A DNA stretch of 38,284 nt from a virus: the IMG/VR virus record IMGVR_UViG_3300042380_000665, positions 1 to 38,284 of that record. One strand, written 5' to 3'. The notes beneath the pieces were generated by a model that saw only the letters and a program-made list of their open reading frames with translations, did no database searches and had not been told where the DNA came from. Shown here piece by piece: positions 31,601 through 38,284 of this stretch (its first letter is position 1; each line of letters opens with the position of its first letter). The translations under genes and the position numbers were made by a program.

Positions 31601-34600
31601 AGATGCCAACACCGCCCGCGGGTTCTGATCGCAATGTACCGCGAACGGGCGGGAATGTCAACGAGGGAATGGATGTAGGGTTCCGACCTTCGGAACCTGC
31701 CAGCGCAGGCGCTTCCGAGCTTCGGAATGTGCCGCCGGTGGGGGAAAAGGTGCTGGCGCCGGACGGCGGGCGCTGGACGGTGATCGGCGGGCCGGACGCG
31801 GCGGGCCTGGTGGAGGTGGCGAACAGCAACGGGGATCTGCGGCGGGTGGACCCGTCGGGGCTGTCTGTGCTTCCGGCGGAGCTGCGGGAAAGCGGGGCGC
31901 AATATGGTGTTGACTCTGCGGGGCCGGATGGGGTACGCTCTTATCTGGAGGCCCTCAATGTCCCGGAAAACGAAATCGAAAGTGCAGCCCGTGAACAGCT
32001 CGAACTCTTCGGAAGAATCGAAGCGGCGGGTGGTTTACGGCCTTACGCCGCCGTCCCAGCCGTTGATGCTGACGGACCCGCCTCGGACCTACAACGGGAA
32101 AGTGGTGGAGATGGAACTTCCCCAGCTTCTAAGGTAAGGCGCTCGAAGAAAGCTCGGGAAAACGAGCTTCGGATCGCGGCGGCGCTGCGGAATCCGTTGA
32201 AGCCGGGAGTGTGGGACGGGTTGCTGTCGGCGGGGAAATCCGCATTTGCGGTGTTGCGGGAGCGTTTCCAGGGTGAACGGACGGCCTGGCCGGTGCAGGG
32301 GCTGACGGTGCAGGGTCCGCAGGATGCCATGGCGCTGGCGATGATGCTGCGCTCTCCCTACCAGGAATCTTTGAAGGTGTTGGCGCTGGACGGCCAGGGC
32401 AAGGTGCTGGAGGCGCGGGTTTCTACGCTGGGTATCTTGAATGCGTCGTTAATTCACGCGCGGGAATCGCTGGCGAATTTGCCGAAGGGCACGAAGCAAG
32501 TGGTGATGCTGCACAATCATCCGAGTGGTGATCCGAAACCGAGCACGGCGGATTTGCAGGTGACGCGGCAGATGAAGGCGGCGGCAGAGGCTGTGGGGCT
32601 GAAGGTGTTGGACCATGTGATCACGGATAGCTGGGTGGCGCACTCGTTGCGTCAGTCGGGTCTGGTGCAGTTTGACGGGGCTCCAATCCGCTACGCGATG
32701 GACCGGGAGCTGAAGGGCCGGGAAGGGCTGTCGCCGGATGTGGCGGAGCGGACGGCAAACGAGCCGGACCTTGCGCCCTGGGAACTGGTGTCGCGGGAGG
32801 ACTTGAAGAAAATTTATGGTCCGGAAGAGCTGATGGACATGGCGCGGGCGTTGCGCCAGGGGAACCCGGGAACTGGATTCGTGGTGCATTTTGCCACGCG
32901 AATGCAGGTGATCGGCGTGACCGCGGTCGATTTCGGGAAGAAGGGGTGGCAGAAGAGGGTTGGCAAGGCTATGGTGGACGCGCGTGGCAATTCGGCGGCG
33001 GTGATTCTGCCGGAAGGCCTGGGCTCCATGAGCGCCCAGTTTGAAGCGGCGCGGTTTCTGACGGGATTGGGGAAAACGCTGGATATCAAGGTGGAGGATG
33101 TGATCGATACCACGTACCGTTCGCTGCGCGACTCGGGGATTGTGGCGTTTGACGGGGTGTCGGGGTTGCCCCAGCCGTCGCCGGATGTGCTGCGGGAAGG
33201 TGAACCTACTCGTTTGCCGAATGTAAAGGCTTCCGTCAAAGGGGACGCGGCACAGCCGAAGCTGGTGCAGCAGAAGCAGGATTGGGAGGCGGCAAATTAC
33301 CCGGTGGACCAGGCTCGGGCGCTGGTGAACTCGTATTACAAGCCGGAAAACTTTGCGGATCTTCCGAAGGATGCTGTTTTGGTGTCCATGCCCAGCTCTT
33401 CCAAACGGAACATTCTACCGTTCCTTCTTGCTGAGGCTATACAGAAAAGCCACGGGCATTCCGTGGTGAAGGGTGAGGATGTCACGCAGGCCATGCAGAA
33501 AAAGCCCATGAAAGGGAAATCTTTTCTGGACCGCATGGAAGACCCGGCTTCTTATGCGGCGCTTCCCGCCTTGTCGGAACTGGCGAAGATGGGGCGTCCG
33601 GTAGTCATTGTGGATGATATCCACACCACGGGCGACTCGACGCAGGCCTTTGCGGAACTGCTGAGGGCTAAAGGGATTCAGGTGCATTCTGTCGCTGTGC
33701 TGGCGGGCGCTGAAATGCGTCCTCCGTCCGTCAGGGATATCGAACGGCTGGCCGACAAGGTGAGCCGCGCGGCGCAAATGCCGCTTGACGACGCACAAAA
33801 ATTAATCCATGATCACTTCCATGATAAATTCCGTGGATACTTCCGCAAAGCAGATGCCGCAGTCGGCTCTGTCTCGTCTCCAAAACCAGAAGCCGCTCGG
33901 CGACTTGTCGCATTTATCGCCGCAGGAACGCTTCAACGTCCGCCAGGCGGCGGGCAAGGTGATGTCGGAAGCGCTGGACGAGCTGTGTCCGGGCGTAGCT
34001 ATGAAGCTGACGAAAACGGACAACTGAAACTTTTTGAAGCTCCGGCTTCTTATGGTCGCCGCGCCTACGCGGACCAGGGGGATGTGACGGGGCCGGGCTG
34101 GCCGGGGGCGGCGTTGCAGAATGCGTTCAGGCCGAAGCTGGGCAAACGCCCGGAGGCGGCGGATGCGGGCGCGTCGGGGGATTTGTCGCGCTGGATCGGT
34201 GCGCCGGTGCAGATGGATGTGGGTTCTTTGCTGGCGCGGGCCGCCGGGGATCCGAACGCGCGGGCGGAGGAGGTTCTTTCCCTGGACCCGGCGGGCACGG
34301 AGATCCGGGTGGACGTGGACCCGTTCAAGGTGGGGACGGCGGTGGTTGACGCGCGGGATGGATGGGAAGGGGAATGGGATGCGGGCCGGGCGCGGTTCCG
34401 TGCGGATTTGTCGAACGCGGAGGCGCTGGACGCCGTCCGGGCGATTTCCATGCCGGTGGCGAAGTGGGACGCGCTGGGCGGTCGCCTGGATGCGGTAGTG
34501 AAGGATTGGGATGCGCATGTGTCGGAAGAGGGGGTGTTGACGCTGGTGAGGCCGGGCCACATGCGGCAGATGGTGGAGCTTCCGGAGCTGGTGGCGTTCG

Positions 34601-37600
34601 CGCAGGCGATTGGCGAGGGCCGGATCCCGGCGGTGATGGGGCGTTTTAAGAATGCGCGCTGGCTGGGGGTGTTCCGTCCGTCGGAGGGCGGGTCGATCAC
34701 GCTGCGGGCGGATATTTTCCAGTTGATCACGGCGGCGGAGATGCAGCGGATGTCGATCGAGGCGAGTTTGTACGCGGAGAAGATGCGCGAGGCGGACCCG
34801 GACAACATCGACGGGGCGGAACAGATTCGCATTGCGGCGGCGCGGTTCGATTTCCTGGTGGGCGAGGCGAAGCGGAAGGCGCGGGATGCGAATCCGAAGC
34901 TGGCGAGCAAGGTTCTGGCGCACGAGCTGGGGCATTGGGTGGATCATTTGCCGGACAGCATGATCGGCACGCGCGGGAACATCCTGGGACGTCTGGGGTC
35001 GCTGACGCGCTACCTGAAGAGCGAGCTGGCGAAGGATTTGGGCGGTTCGCCGGGGCTTTCAAAGGTGGACCGGAACTGGCTGCGTTCCCAGGCGCGGAAG
35101 CGGGTGAAGGATCAGGGGATCGTTCCCGGGGACCCGCAGTTCAAGGCGCGGGAGAACGAGATGTACCGGAAGCTGCGCGACATGCGGCGGAAGGATCAGG
35201 GACTGGTCACGCGCGACGAGGTGACGGCGGAGCTGTCGGGCTTTTCGGCCTGGTGGCGGGGATCGGCGCAGGTGACTGATTACGAGGCGCGGAGCGAGGA
35301 GCTATACGCGGACCTGATCTCGGGCTACCTGCTGAATCCGGCTGAGCTGGGCCGCCGCGCCCCTCTGGCCTACGAGATGCTGGAATCCTACCTGGTGCGC
35401 AAGCCGGAGGTGAAGGCGCTGTGGGATAAGTTGCAGGACGATATTGCCAGCGGGCAGGTGCAGAAGGACCGCGTGGAGGCGATCCGGGGTATGTTCGCGG
35501 AGGGCGCGAAGGCGGACATGGCGGGGAATCTGGCGCGTCAGTGGACCAAGGCGGACTGGATGGACGCGTTCCGCCTGGTCGCGGACCGGAAGTTCGGGCC
35601 GGTGTACCGGCGCGCGGCGAAGTGGAAGAACGCGAAGGCGGCCCAACTGGTGGAGGCCATTGCCCGTTACCGCTACCGGACGAACCAGCACGAGCGCTAT
35701 GTGCAGGATGTGAACAATTTGGTGATGAAGGGTTTGGTGGACGAAAACCTTTCCTGGATGGACCTCGAGGAATACGTTTTCCACTACCGCGTGATGAACG
35801 AGCGCGAGAACATGGCGAACCCGCTGGGCATGAATGTTTCCACGAGCCGGGACCGTCTGGCGGAATGGGAGCGGAGCCTGGGCGCGGAGCGCTTTGCAGC
35901 CCTGGAGGAGGCGCGGAAGGAGTTGCGCAAACTCTACGTAGAGCACGTTCTGGAGCCTCTGGAACGCGCGGGCGTGCTGGAGCCGGACCTGATGGAGTAC
36001 CTGCTGAAGAACGAGGCCTACGCGACGTTCAGCGTGCACTACGGCGAGCAGGACGCCATCGAGCAGGCTCTGCGCGTGCGCTACGGCGACGGGGTTTCCA
36101 CGCAGATCTACAAGCAGACCGGCACCCTCCAGAAGATCCGGGGTCCGGCGGTGTCCACCATGGAGAAGGGAATCCGGCTGATCAATCTGTCCTACCGCAA
36201 CGAGGCGATCAAAGGCACCGTGGAAATGATGCGCGAGGCCTACCCGCAGGAGATCGTTCCGGCGGAGATGCGCTGGAACGGTCGGCGCCAGGCTCCGGTG
36301 ATGGTGGACAACGAGAAGGTGAAGACCATCGTTTACCTGGACAAGGGCGAGGTGAAGGCGTTCAACGTGCCGAAGCCCCTGGCCGCGGCGTGGGAGACGA
36401 CGCCGAACATCGAGAACATCGTGATGCGGAAGATGAACGAGGTCTTGAGCCGTCCGCTGAAGGCCCTTTTCACGGGCTGGAATTACGGACTGTGGCCTGT
36501 CCTGTGGATGCGCGACGTGCAGGACTTCAAGCGCCGGATGCCGCGCGTCTCGAACCGTCCGGGCGGAGGCCCGCAGTATTGGCGCAACCTGGGCACGGCG
36601 GTGAAGGCGGCGGCGTCTATGGCCTCCGGCAACCCGAACGATGTCGCGCGGGCGGCGATGGATCGAGGCCTGACTGTGTCGAGCGCGAACCTGATGGGGA
36701 TCTGGCAGGACGAGGACGCTATTGTCCGCCTGCTGCGCAAGTACAACCAAAACCCGATGGAGACGCGCAAGGATCATGTGGCGATGGACGTGTTGAATAA
36801 GGCCTGGGGCAAGTACCTCGAGGTGGGGCAGATCATGGAACGCGCGTCGAAGATCGCGGGCATGCTGTACATGGACCAGAAGTTTGGCACCATGCCGGAA
36901 TACCTGCGGAATCAGAAGGTGCGGCAGTTCGCGGGAAGCCAGGACCTTTTGGACACGCCCACCGGCCTGCCCGTGATCGACCTGTTTCAGATGTTCTACA
37001 ATCCCTGGAAGCAGGGATGGAGGAGCGGGATCGAGGCCTGGAAGCAGCACGGGCCCGCCATGTGGGCCTACACGCAGATGAAGTACAGCGTGATTCCCCA
37101 GGTGCTGAAGTATTCGATCCTGTCCGGAGCCGCGCGGAGCGTGCTGGCCGCGCTGTTTGGAGACGACGAGGCGGAGGAAATTCAGCGAATGCTGCGTTCG
37201 GTGTCGGACTTCGACATGGCCGCGAGCCACATCATTCCCCTGGGCTGGGACAACCGGGAAGAGCGCACTGTGCGCTATTTGCGCCTGCCAATGTCCGAAG
37301 AGCAGCGTCTGATCGCGGCCACCGTGTGGCGCGTTCTACAGGCCGTGGACGGCGAGCAGCAGGTGAGCCCTGGCCGCGCCCTCCAGGAGTCCCTGTCCTA
37401 CGCTGGCGACCAGTTGCCGGCCGGAAACCCGCTGATGCAGGTGGGTTCGGCTGTTTGGCGCTACGCCACCGGCGAGAACCCGGTGGATCCGCGCAACGGC
37501 TACGAGATCATTCCTCCGGCGGTGTTCGAGGCCCGCGACGCCCGCGCGGCGGAGCATATTGCCAAGTACGCCTGGAACAATCTGGGCGGAACCGTCATCA

Positions 37601-37971
37601 CCCGATTTCAACTGCACGAGCCGGACCGCGAGCTGAGCCCCTTCGAGAAGATGTTGCAGCAGCCGGTTCTGAGCAACACGCTGGGACGTTTCATCCGCGT
37701 CAGCAACCGGGGCCTCGTGGATGCGCTGCGCCCCACCGACGAGCGAATCCGCACCGAACGCGCCCGCACCCGCCTGGACATCCGGGACGCCGTGCAGGAA
37801 AGCAAACCGTTCACGCCCACCAGCCGAACCGAAGGCGAGATGCTGCGCCGCGAGATGGGCAAGGCCCGTCAAACGAGCATGCAGCGCCTCGAGGATCGCC
37901 TCCTGGACCGCGCCAGCAGCCGCGAAAGCGAAGAAGCCATGCGCCAGCAGTTGCGCGAGATTCTGAACTGA
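28642..37971 (+). CDS. large polyvalent protein, 3109 aa, multi-enzyme
   Basis: Probably packed in the head and ejected with the genome. Regions in order: three YDA(S/A)EV motifs (11-42); hydrophobic Gly/Ala-rich part (257-495); DdrB-like ParB domain (568-950) with LQPRNR at 605-610 and SGNGR to 656; a small SH3/KOW-like strand set (1033-1083); RadC-type JAB domain (1200-1330) with E1257, H1291, H1293, S1301 and D1304; a second JAB-like domain without the metal residues (1379-1507); phosphoribosyltransferase (1552-1760) with VVIVDDIHTTGDS at 1654-1666; zincin metallopeptidase with HELGH at 2094-2098 and SEELYAD from 2218; and an LPD38-like C-terminal region (2270-3109). Such fusions are described as phage and conjugative polyvalent proteins that counter host defence on entry. 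No SD precedes the ATG. Two short frames are nested in its linkers (31958-32137 and 33809-34027). The sequence 31540-31740 is a low-complexity linker. Confidence 0.9.
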   Translation: MNPPAQTGRVYDASEVIVDTYDASEVVPDQPDRPVFYDAAEVTVDAAAPAAISPQEVARPAEKPVRIKVEAGKRFTDPQRPPVEGASPVEGSDGLFRFKAADGAERLMRHTVDGWQVGSDQTGFDFVYEKGKKETLKGTVAPETTPKMPLDGMPGIRRKSGKLDEYEWNTGSNRFDVRRKGDRWELDGKGGYRPLMRESELEEGKRYTRIRDALLRETAPDTFDVDQEAYFVEDRKGTETRQGLTMTPAPKRDNVRTGAAAVGKAGLNLVGQSLKGVGAAVGPLASAMGEELEVVDAQGNVLQRRPYRNEERLIGGLGGVLTDTAARLYQDPNAQGTFLADALPSGIAQMGAQVATAYIAGPVAAGGLMVSSAAGAGYDDAIAAGADEQTAVISAALNAPIGALEMIPVSGLMRKVDKASGGGFVKALKRVLSDSLSEGVEEGIQEAVSSVLSNAVAQKLYDEDRSVYQNFFPSAAEGGAVGAIAAALMSGIANARAGSKRRGIKAPVSPSTPAVSPAVGSSPVAAVDVEGIPPAPGSAAQFNQVAAAGIAADKARRQARVLPEVAKGEWVADTPKGEMSLKGRWQVVDAGALLTSDQAAYDQKLQPRNRASLGSAAQVDQIARNLNPARLMDSATTDDGAPIVDGKGQVISGNGRVMALRAAYGMGTAAGYRDAVAAQAEALGVDTAGMKAPVLVRVLEAQEADLPRIAELSNKPKILERNAAEMAQADAGLLTPQLLLTLDPTKPLTEKANPEFFAGFVAASKDAGLMQKDGSVSPAARPRVANALIAALANGHPQAREVIRTLTEDAQALGLTKQLDALVQVAPALIRTGTLKPDYDLRRQFGDAMNTLVQVTRMNQERKANKLPPVTLAALTDQVDWISPRDPVADSLAHALVDLSPEQLAQALGEYERLASAIDTSTGDMFGTANATSLELIQRALAGVKVDSELETQGKKPARAKAAMMEPISEPASLRVASASLDSPISQMPTPPAGSDRNVPRTGGNVNEGMDVGFRPSEPASAGASELRNVPPVGEKVLAPDGGRWTVIGGPDAAGLVEVANSNGDLRRVDPSGLSVLPAELRESGAQYGVDSAGPDGVRSYLEALNVPENEIESAAREQLELFGRIEAAGGLRPYAAVPAVDADGPASDLQRESGGDGTSPASKVRRSKKARENELRIAAALRNPLKPGVWDGLLSAGKSAFAVLRERFQGERTAWPVQGLTVQGPQDAMALAMMLRSPYQESLKVLALDGQGKVLEARVSTLGILNASLIHARESLANLPKGTKQVVMLHNHPSGDPKPSTADLQVTRQMKAAAEAVGLKVLDHVITDSWVAHSLRQSGLVQFDGAPIRYAMDRELKGREGLSPDVAERTANEPDLAPWELVSREDLKKIYGPEELMDMARALRQGNPGTGFVVHFATRMQVIGVTAVDFGKKGWQKRVGKAMVDARGNSAAVILPEGLGSMSAQFEAARFLTGLGKTLDIKVEDVIDTTYRSLRDSGIVAFDGVSGLPQPSPDVLREGEPTRLPNVKASVKGDAAQPKLVQQKQDWEAANYPVDQARALVNSYYKPENFADLPKDAVLVSMPSSSKRNILPFLLAEAIQKSHGHSVVKGEDVTQAMQKKPMKGKSFLDRMEDPASYAALPALSELAKMGRPVVIVDDIHTTGDSTQAFAELLRAKGIQVHSVAVLAGAEMRPPSVRDIERLADKVSRAAQMPLDDAQKLIHDHFHDKFRGYFRKADAAVGSVSSPKPEAARRLVAFIAAGTLQRPPGGGQGDVGSAGRAVSGRSYEADENGQLKLFEAPASYGRRAYADQGDVTGPGWPGAALQNAFRPKLGKRPEAADAGASGDLSRWIGAPVQMDVGSLLARAAGDPNARAEEVLSLDPAGTEIRVDVDPFKVGTAVVDARDGWEGEWDAGRARFRADLSNAEALDAVRAISMPVAKWDALGGRLDAVVKDWDAHVSEEGVLTLVRPGHMRQMVELPELVAFAQAIGEGRIPAVMGRFKNARWLGVFRPSEGGSITLRADIFQLITAAEMQRMSIEASLYAEKMREADPDNIDGAEQIRIAAARFDFLVGEAKRKARDANPKLASKVLAHELGHWVDHLPDSMIGTRGNILGRLGSLTRYLKSELAKDLGGSPGLSKVDRNWLRSQARKRVKDQGIVPGDPQFKARENEMYRKLRDMRRKDQGLVTRDEVTAELSGFSAWWRGSAQVTDYEARSEELYADLISGYLLNPAELGRRAPLAYEMLESYLVRKPEVKALWDKLQDDIASGQVQKDRVEAIRGMFAEGAKADMAGNLARQWTKADWMDAFRLVADRKFGPVYRRAAKWKNAKAAQLVEAIARYRYRTNQHERYVQDVNNLVMKGLVDENLSWMDLEEYVFHYRVMNERENMANPLGMNVSTSRDRLAEWERSLGAERFAALEEARKELRKLYVEHVLEPLERAGVLEPDLMEYLLKNEAYATFSVHYGEQDAIEQALRVRYGDGVSTQIYKQTGTLQKIRGPAVSTMEKGIRLINLSYRNEAIKGTVEMMREAYPQEIVPAEMRWNGRRQAPVMVDNEKVKTIVYLDKGEVKAFNVPKPLAAAWETTPNIENIVMRKMNEVLSRPLKALFTGWNYGLWPVLWMRDVQDFKRRMPRVSNRPGGGPQYWRNLGTAVKAAASMASGNPNDVARAAMDRGLTVSSANLMGIWQDEDAIVRLLRKYNQNPMETRKDHVAMDVLNKAWGKYLEVGQIMERASKIAGMLYMDQKFGTMPEYLRNQKVRQFAGSQDLLDTPTGLPVIDLFQMFYNPWKQGWRSGIEAWKQHGPAMWAYTQMKYSVIPQVLKYSILSGAARSVLAALFGDDEAEEIQRMLRSVSDFDMAASHIIPLGWDNREERTVRYLRLPMSEEQRLIAATVWRVLQAVDGEQQVSPGRALQESLSYAGDQLPAGNPLMQVGSAVWRYATGENPVDPRNGYEIIPPAVFEARDARAAEHIAKYAWNNLGGTVITRFQLHEPDRELSPFEKMLQQPVLSNTLGRFIRVSNRGLVDALRPTDERIRTERARTRLDIRDAVQESKPFTPTSRTEGEMLRREMGKARQTSMQRLEDRLLDRASSRESEEAMRQQLREILN
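31679..31727 (+). repeat. two adjacent hairpins in a linker (REP-like)
   Basis: GGTTCCG/CGGAACC (31679-31685 with 31691-31697) is followed by TTCCGA/TCGGAA (31713-31718 with 31722-31727). They share the TTCCGA core and lie in the low-complexity linker before the RadC-like domain, where codon use departs from the rest of the gene. They look like an inserted short palindromic repeat. Confidence 0.4.
31958..32137 (+). CDS. nested frame B inside the polyvalent gene, 59 aa
   Basis: Read one frame over from the giant gene. GGAGG (31947-31951) lies six bases before the ATG and a TTGACT-N18-TACGCT pair (31910-31939) just upstream. The product has a basic Ser/Asn-rich start (SRKTKSKVQPVNSSNSSEES) and a second half VVYGLTPPSQPLMLTDPPRT that reads like a real protein. 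By hand count 45 of 59 codons end in G or C, against 25 of 57 for the giant frame over the same bases. This suggests that the nested frame is, or was, the selected one here. Function unknown. Confidence 0.45.
   Translation: MSRKTKSKVQPVNSSNSSEESKRRVVYGLTPPSQPLMLTDPPRTYNGKVVEMELPQLLR
33809..34027 (+). CDS. nested frame D inside the polyvalent gene, 72 aa
   Basis: Uses the same shifted frame as nested frame B and lies in the linker between the phosphoribosyltransferase and the zincin region. The product is helical and protein-like (LGDLSHLSPQERFNVRQAAG, then KVMSEALDELCPGVAMKL). By hand count 54 of 72 codons end in G or C, against 30 of 73 in the giant frame. No SD is visible at the ATGs at 33809 or 33821, or at the later ATG or GTG, so the start is uncertain. 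It may be an overprinted remnant or a translated small gene. Confidence 0.38.
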   Translation: MITSMINSVDTSAKQMPQSALSRLQNQKPLGDLSHLSPQERFNVRQAAGKVMSEALDELCPGVAMKLTKTDN

Positions 37972-37974
37972 AAT

Positions 37975-37996
37975 CCGTGCAAAACCCGTGCATATC
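37975..37996 (+). repeat. two tandem 11-bp repeats, left arm of attP
   Basis: CCGTGCAAAAC (37975-37985) and CCGTGCATATC (37986-37996) match the array at 59-91. They begin a few bases after the stop of the polyvalent gene. A small inverted repeat CGGAC-GTT-GTCCG follows at 37996-38008. Confidence 0.6.
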
Positions 37997-38040
37997 GGAC
38001 GTTGTCCGGTGAACGGCTGTTGATGTGCAACGCCTTGCAA

Positions 38041-38100
38041 ATAAAGGAGAAAAGAATCATAATCCTTTGGTCGTGGGTTCGAATCCCTCCTTCGCCACCA
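38041..38100 (+). other. attP: attP core: 3' part of a tRNA gene
   Basis: From about 38056 the sequence reads as the 3' half of a tRNA: loop with CAT at the anticodon position (38058-38060), variable loop GGTC, T-arm GTGGG-TTCGAAT-CCCTC, acceptor strand CTTCGCC and ACCA ending at 38100. No 5' half is present, so this is not a tRNA gene but the segment that would restore a host tRNA on integration. The T-stem has one T-T mismatch and the anticodon stem one A-C mismatch, so strict identity with the host gene may be limited to the T-loop and acceptor. A tRNA-Met (CAU) target is suggested but not certain. Confidence 0.75.
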
Positions 38101-38106
38101 CCCCTT

Positions 38107-38130
38107 CCCTCGCATTTGCGAGGGTTTTTT
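38107..38130 (+). terminator. intrinsic terminator next to attP
   Basis: CCCTCGCA (38107-38114) and TGCGAGGG (38117-38124) form a tight stem followed by TTTTTT. It directly follows the tRNA segment, so it may be the host tRNA's own terminator carried as part of the attachment identity. It also separates the polyvalent gene from the integrase. Confidence 0.85.
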
Positions 38131-38157
38131 ATTGCCTGCAAAGGATTTCTGATTTGA

Positions 38158-38284
38158 GTAGCTCCGTAATAAACGGGTGTTGCCAACGGTGTTATTTTAT
38201 GCTATGAATCTAAAACCGTGCAAAACCTGTGCAAAACCCGTGCAAATTGGAGGACCAAATGAACGTATTTCAGCGGAAACCTGG
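38158..38284. repeat. terminal direct repeat, copy 2
   Basis: Identical to 1-127. It repeats the integrase promoter, the arm-type array and the integrase start. Confidence 0.9.
38259..38284 (+). CDS. int: duplicate 5' end of the integrase (contig overlap)
   Basis: The first 26 bases of the integrase gene, present a second time only because the circular contig is written with an overlap. On the circle this is the same gene as 102-1211. Confidence 0.9.

Noticed and set aside
32138-32330. RadC-like domain as a separate gene after nested frame B
   Set aside because: No in-frame start codon with an SD occurs between the nested stop and the domain, while the long frame is open throughout.
31958-34027. 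Sequencing frameshifts splitting the polyvalent gene
   Set aside because: Both nested frames end in their own stop codons before the long-frame domains resume, so a simple indel would not restore one longer protein.
38041-38100. Functional tRNA gene
   Set aside because: No D-arm or 5' acceptor strand is present upstream, so it cannot fold as a tRNA; it is an attachment remnant.

Overview
The window is one complete circular temperate phage genome or excised prophage, written as a linear contig. Bases 1-127 recur exactly at 38158-38284, so the unique circle is 38,157 bp. Gene order and content suggest a tailed phage of podovirus-like type: large terminase, portal, scaffold-like protein, SU10/DUF5309-like capsid and a head-tail adaptor-like protein, but no recognisable tape measure, sheath or baseplate. 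Where I counted, the coding strand has about 75% G/C in third codon positions. Three kinds of short host-type repeat occur: a CACGGATGAA(C/G)A-like tandem, TTCAACC strings and GAAACCTGAAACC strings. I associate these with Verrucomicrobiota/Lentisphaerota/Kiritimatiellota (PVC) genomes, so a PVC-group host is my inference; nothing in the window names it.

Layout. (1) 37975-38157 joined to 1-1211: attachment module, with a tRNA 3' half as attP core, a terminator hairpin, 11-bp CCGTGCAAAAC repeats on both sides (likely integrase arm sites) and the integrase. (2) 1214-3279: a leftward XRE-like repressor facing rightward DNA-binding genes across a divergent control region. (3) 3300-3514: a strong-looking promoter whose predicted start lies at the edge of a compact, multi-stem RNA structure, followed by small genes. 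(4) 4462-6719: replication initiator-like gene with internal iterons plus a polypurine tract (candidate origin), then DnaB helicase. (5) 6716-7680: small genes and one leftward membrane-protein gene (candidate moron). (6) 7779-12117: TerL, a small HTH gene, portal. (7) 12143-15003: an unusual block of non-structural genes (DUF2303/YfdQ-like protein, DEDDh exonuclease) set between portal and scaffold, closed by a good terminator. (8) 15259-21852: scaffold-like protein, capsid, decoration-like protein, adaptor-like protein, lectin-like tail fibre. (9) 21849-23851: lipoprotein, holin-like protein, lipoprotein and a class 3 lipase-like hydrolase beside PVC-type inverted repeats. (10) 23848-28639: repeat-bearing and uncharacterised structural candidates. 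(11) 28642-37971: a 3,109-residue large polyvalent protein with hydrophobic, DdrB/ParB-like, RadC-JAB, degenerate JAB, phosphoribosyltransferase, zincin and LPD38-like regions.

The signals I find most worth attention are the structured RNA at 3336-3452 with two competing folds; two short frames nested inside the polyvalent gene whose codon usage looks more native than that of the long frame over the same bases; a third, distant cluster of the integrase arm-site motif; a catalytically dead second JAB-like domain; and a lysis region with a lipase but no peptidoglycan hydrolase that I can recognise. All functional names rest on motifs and family resemblance read by eye; no database search was possible.
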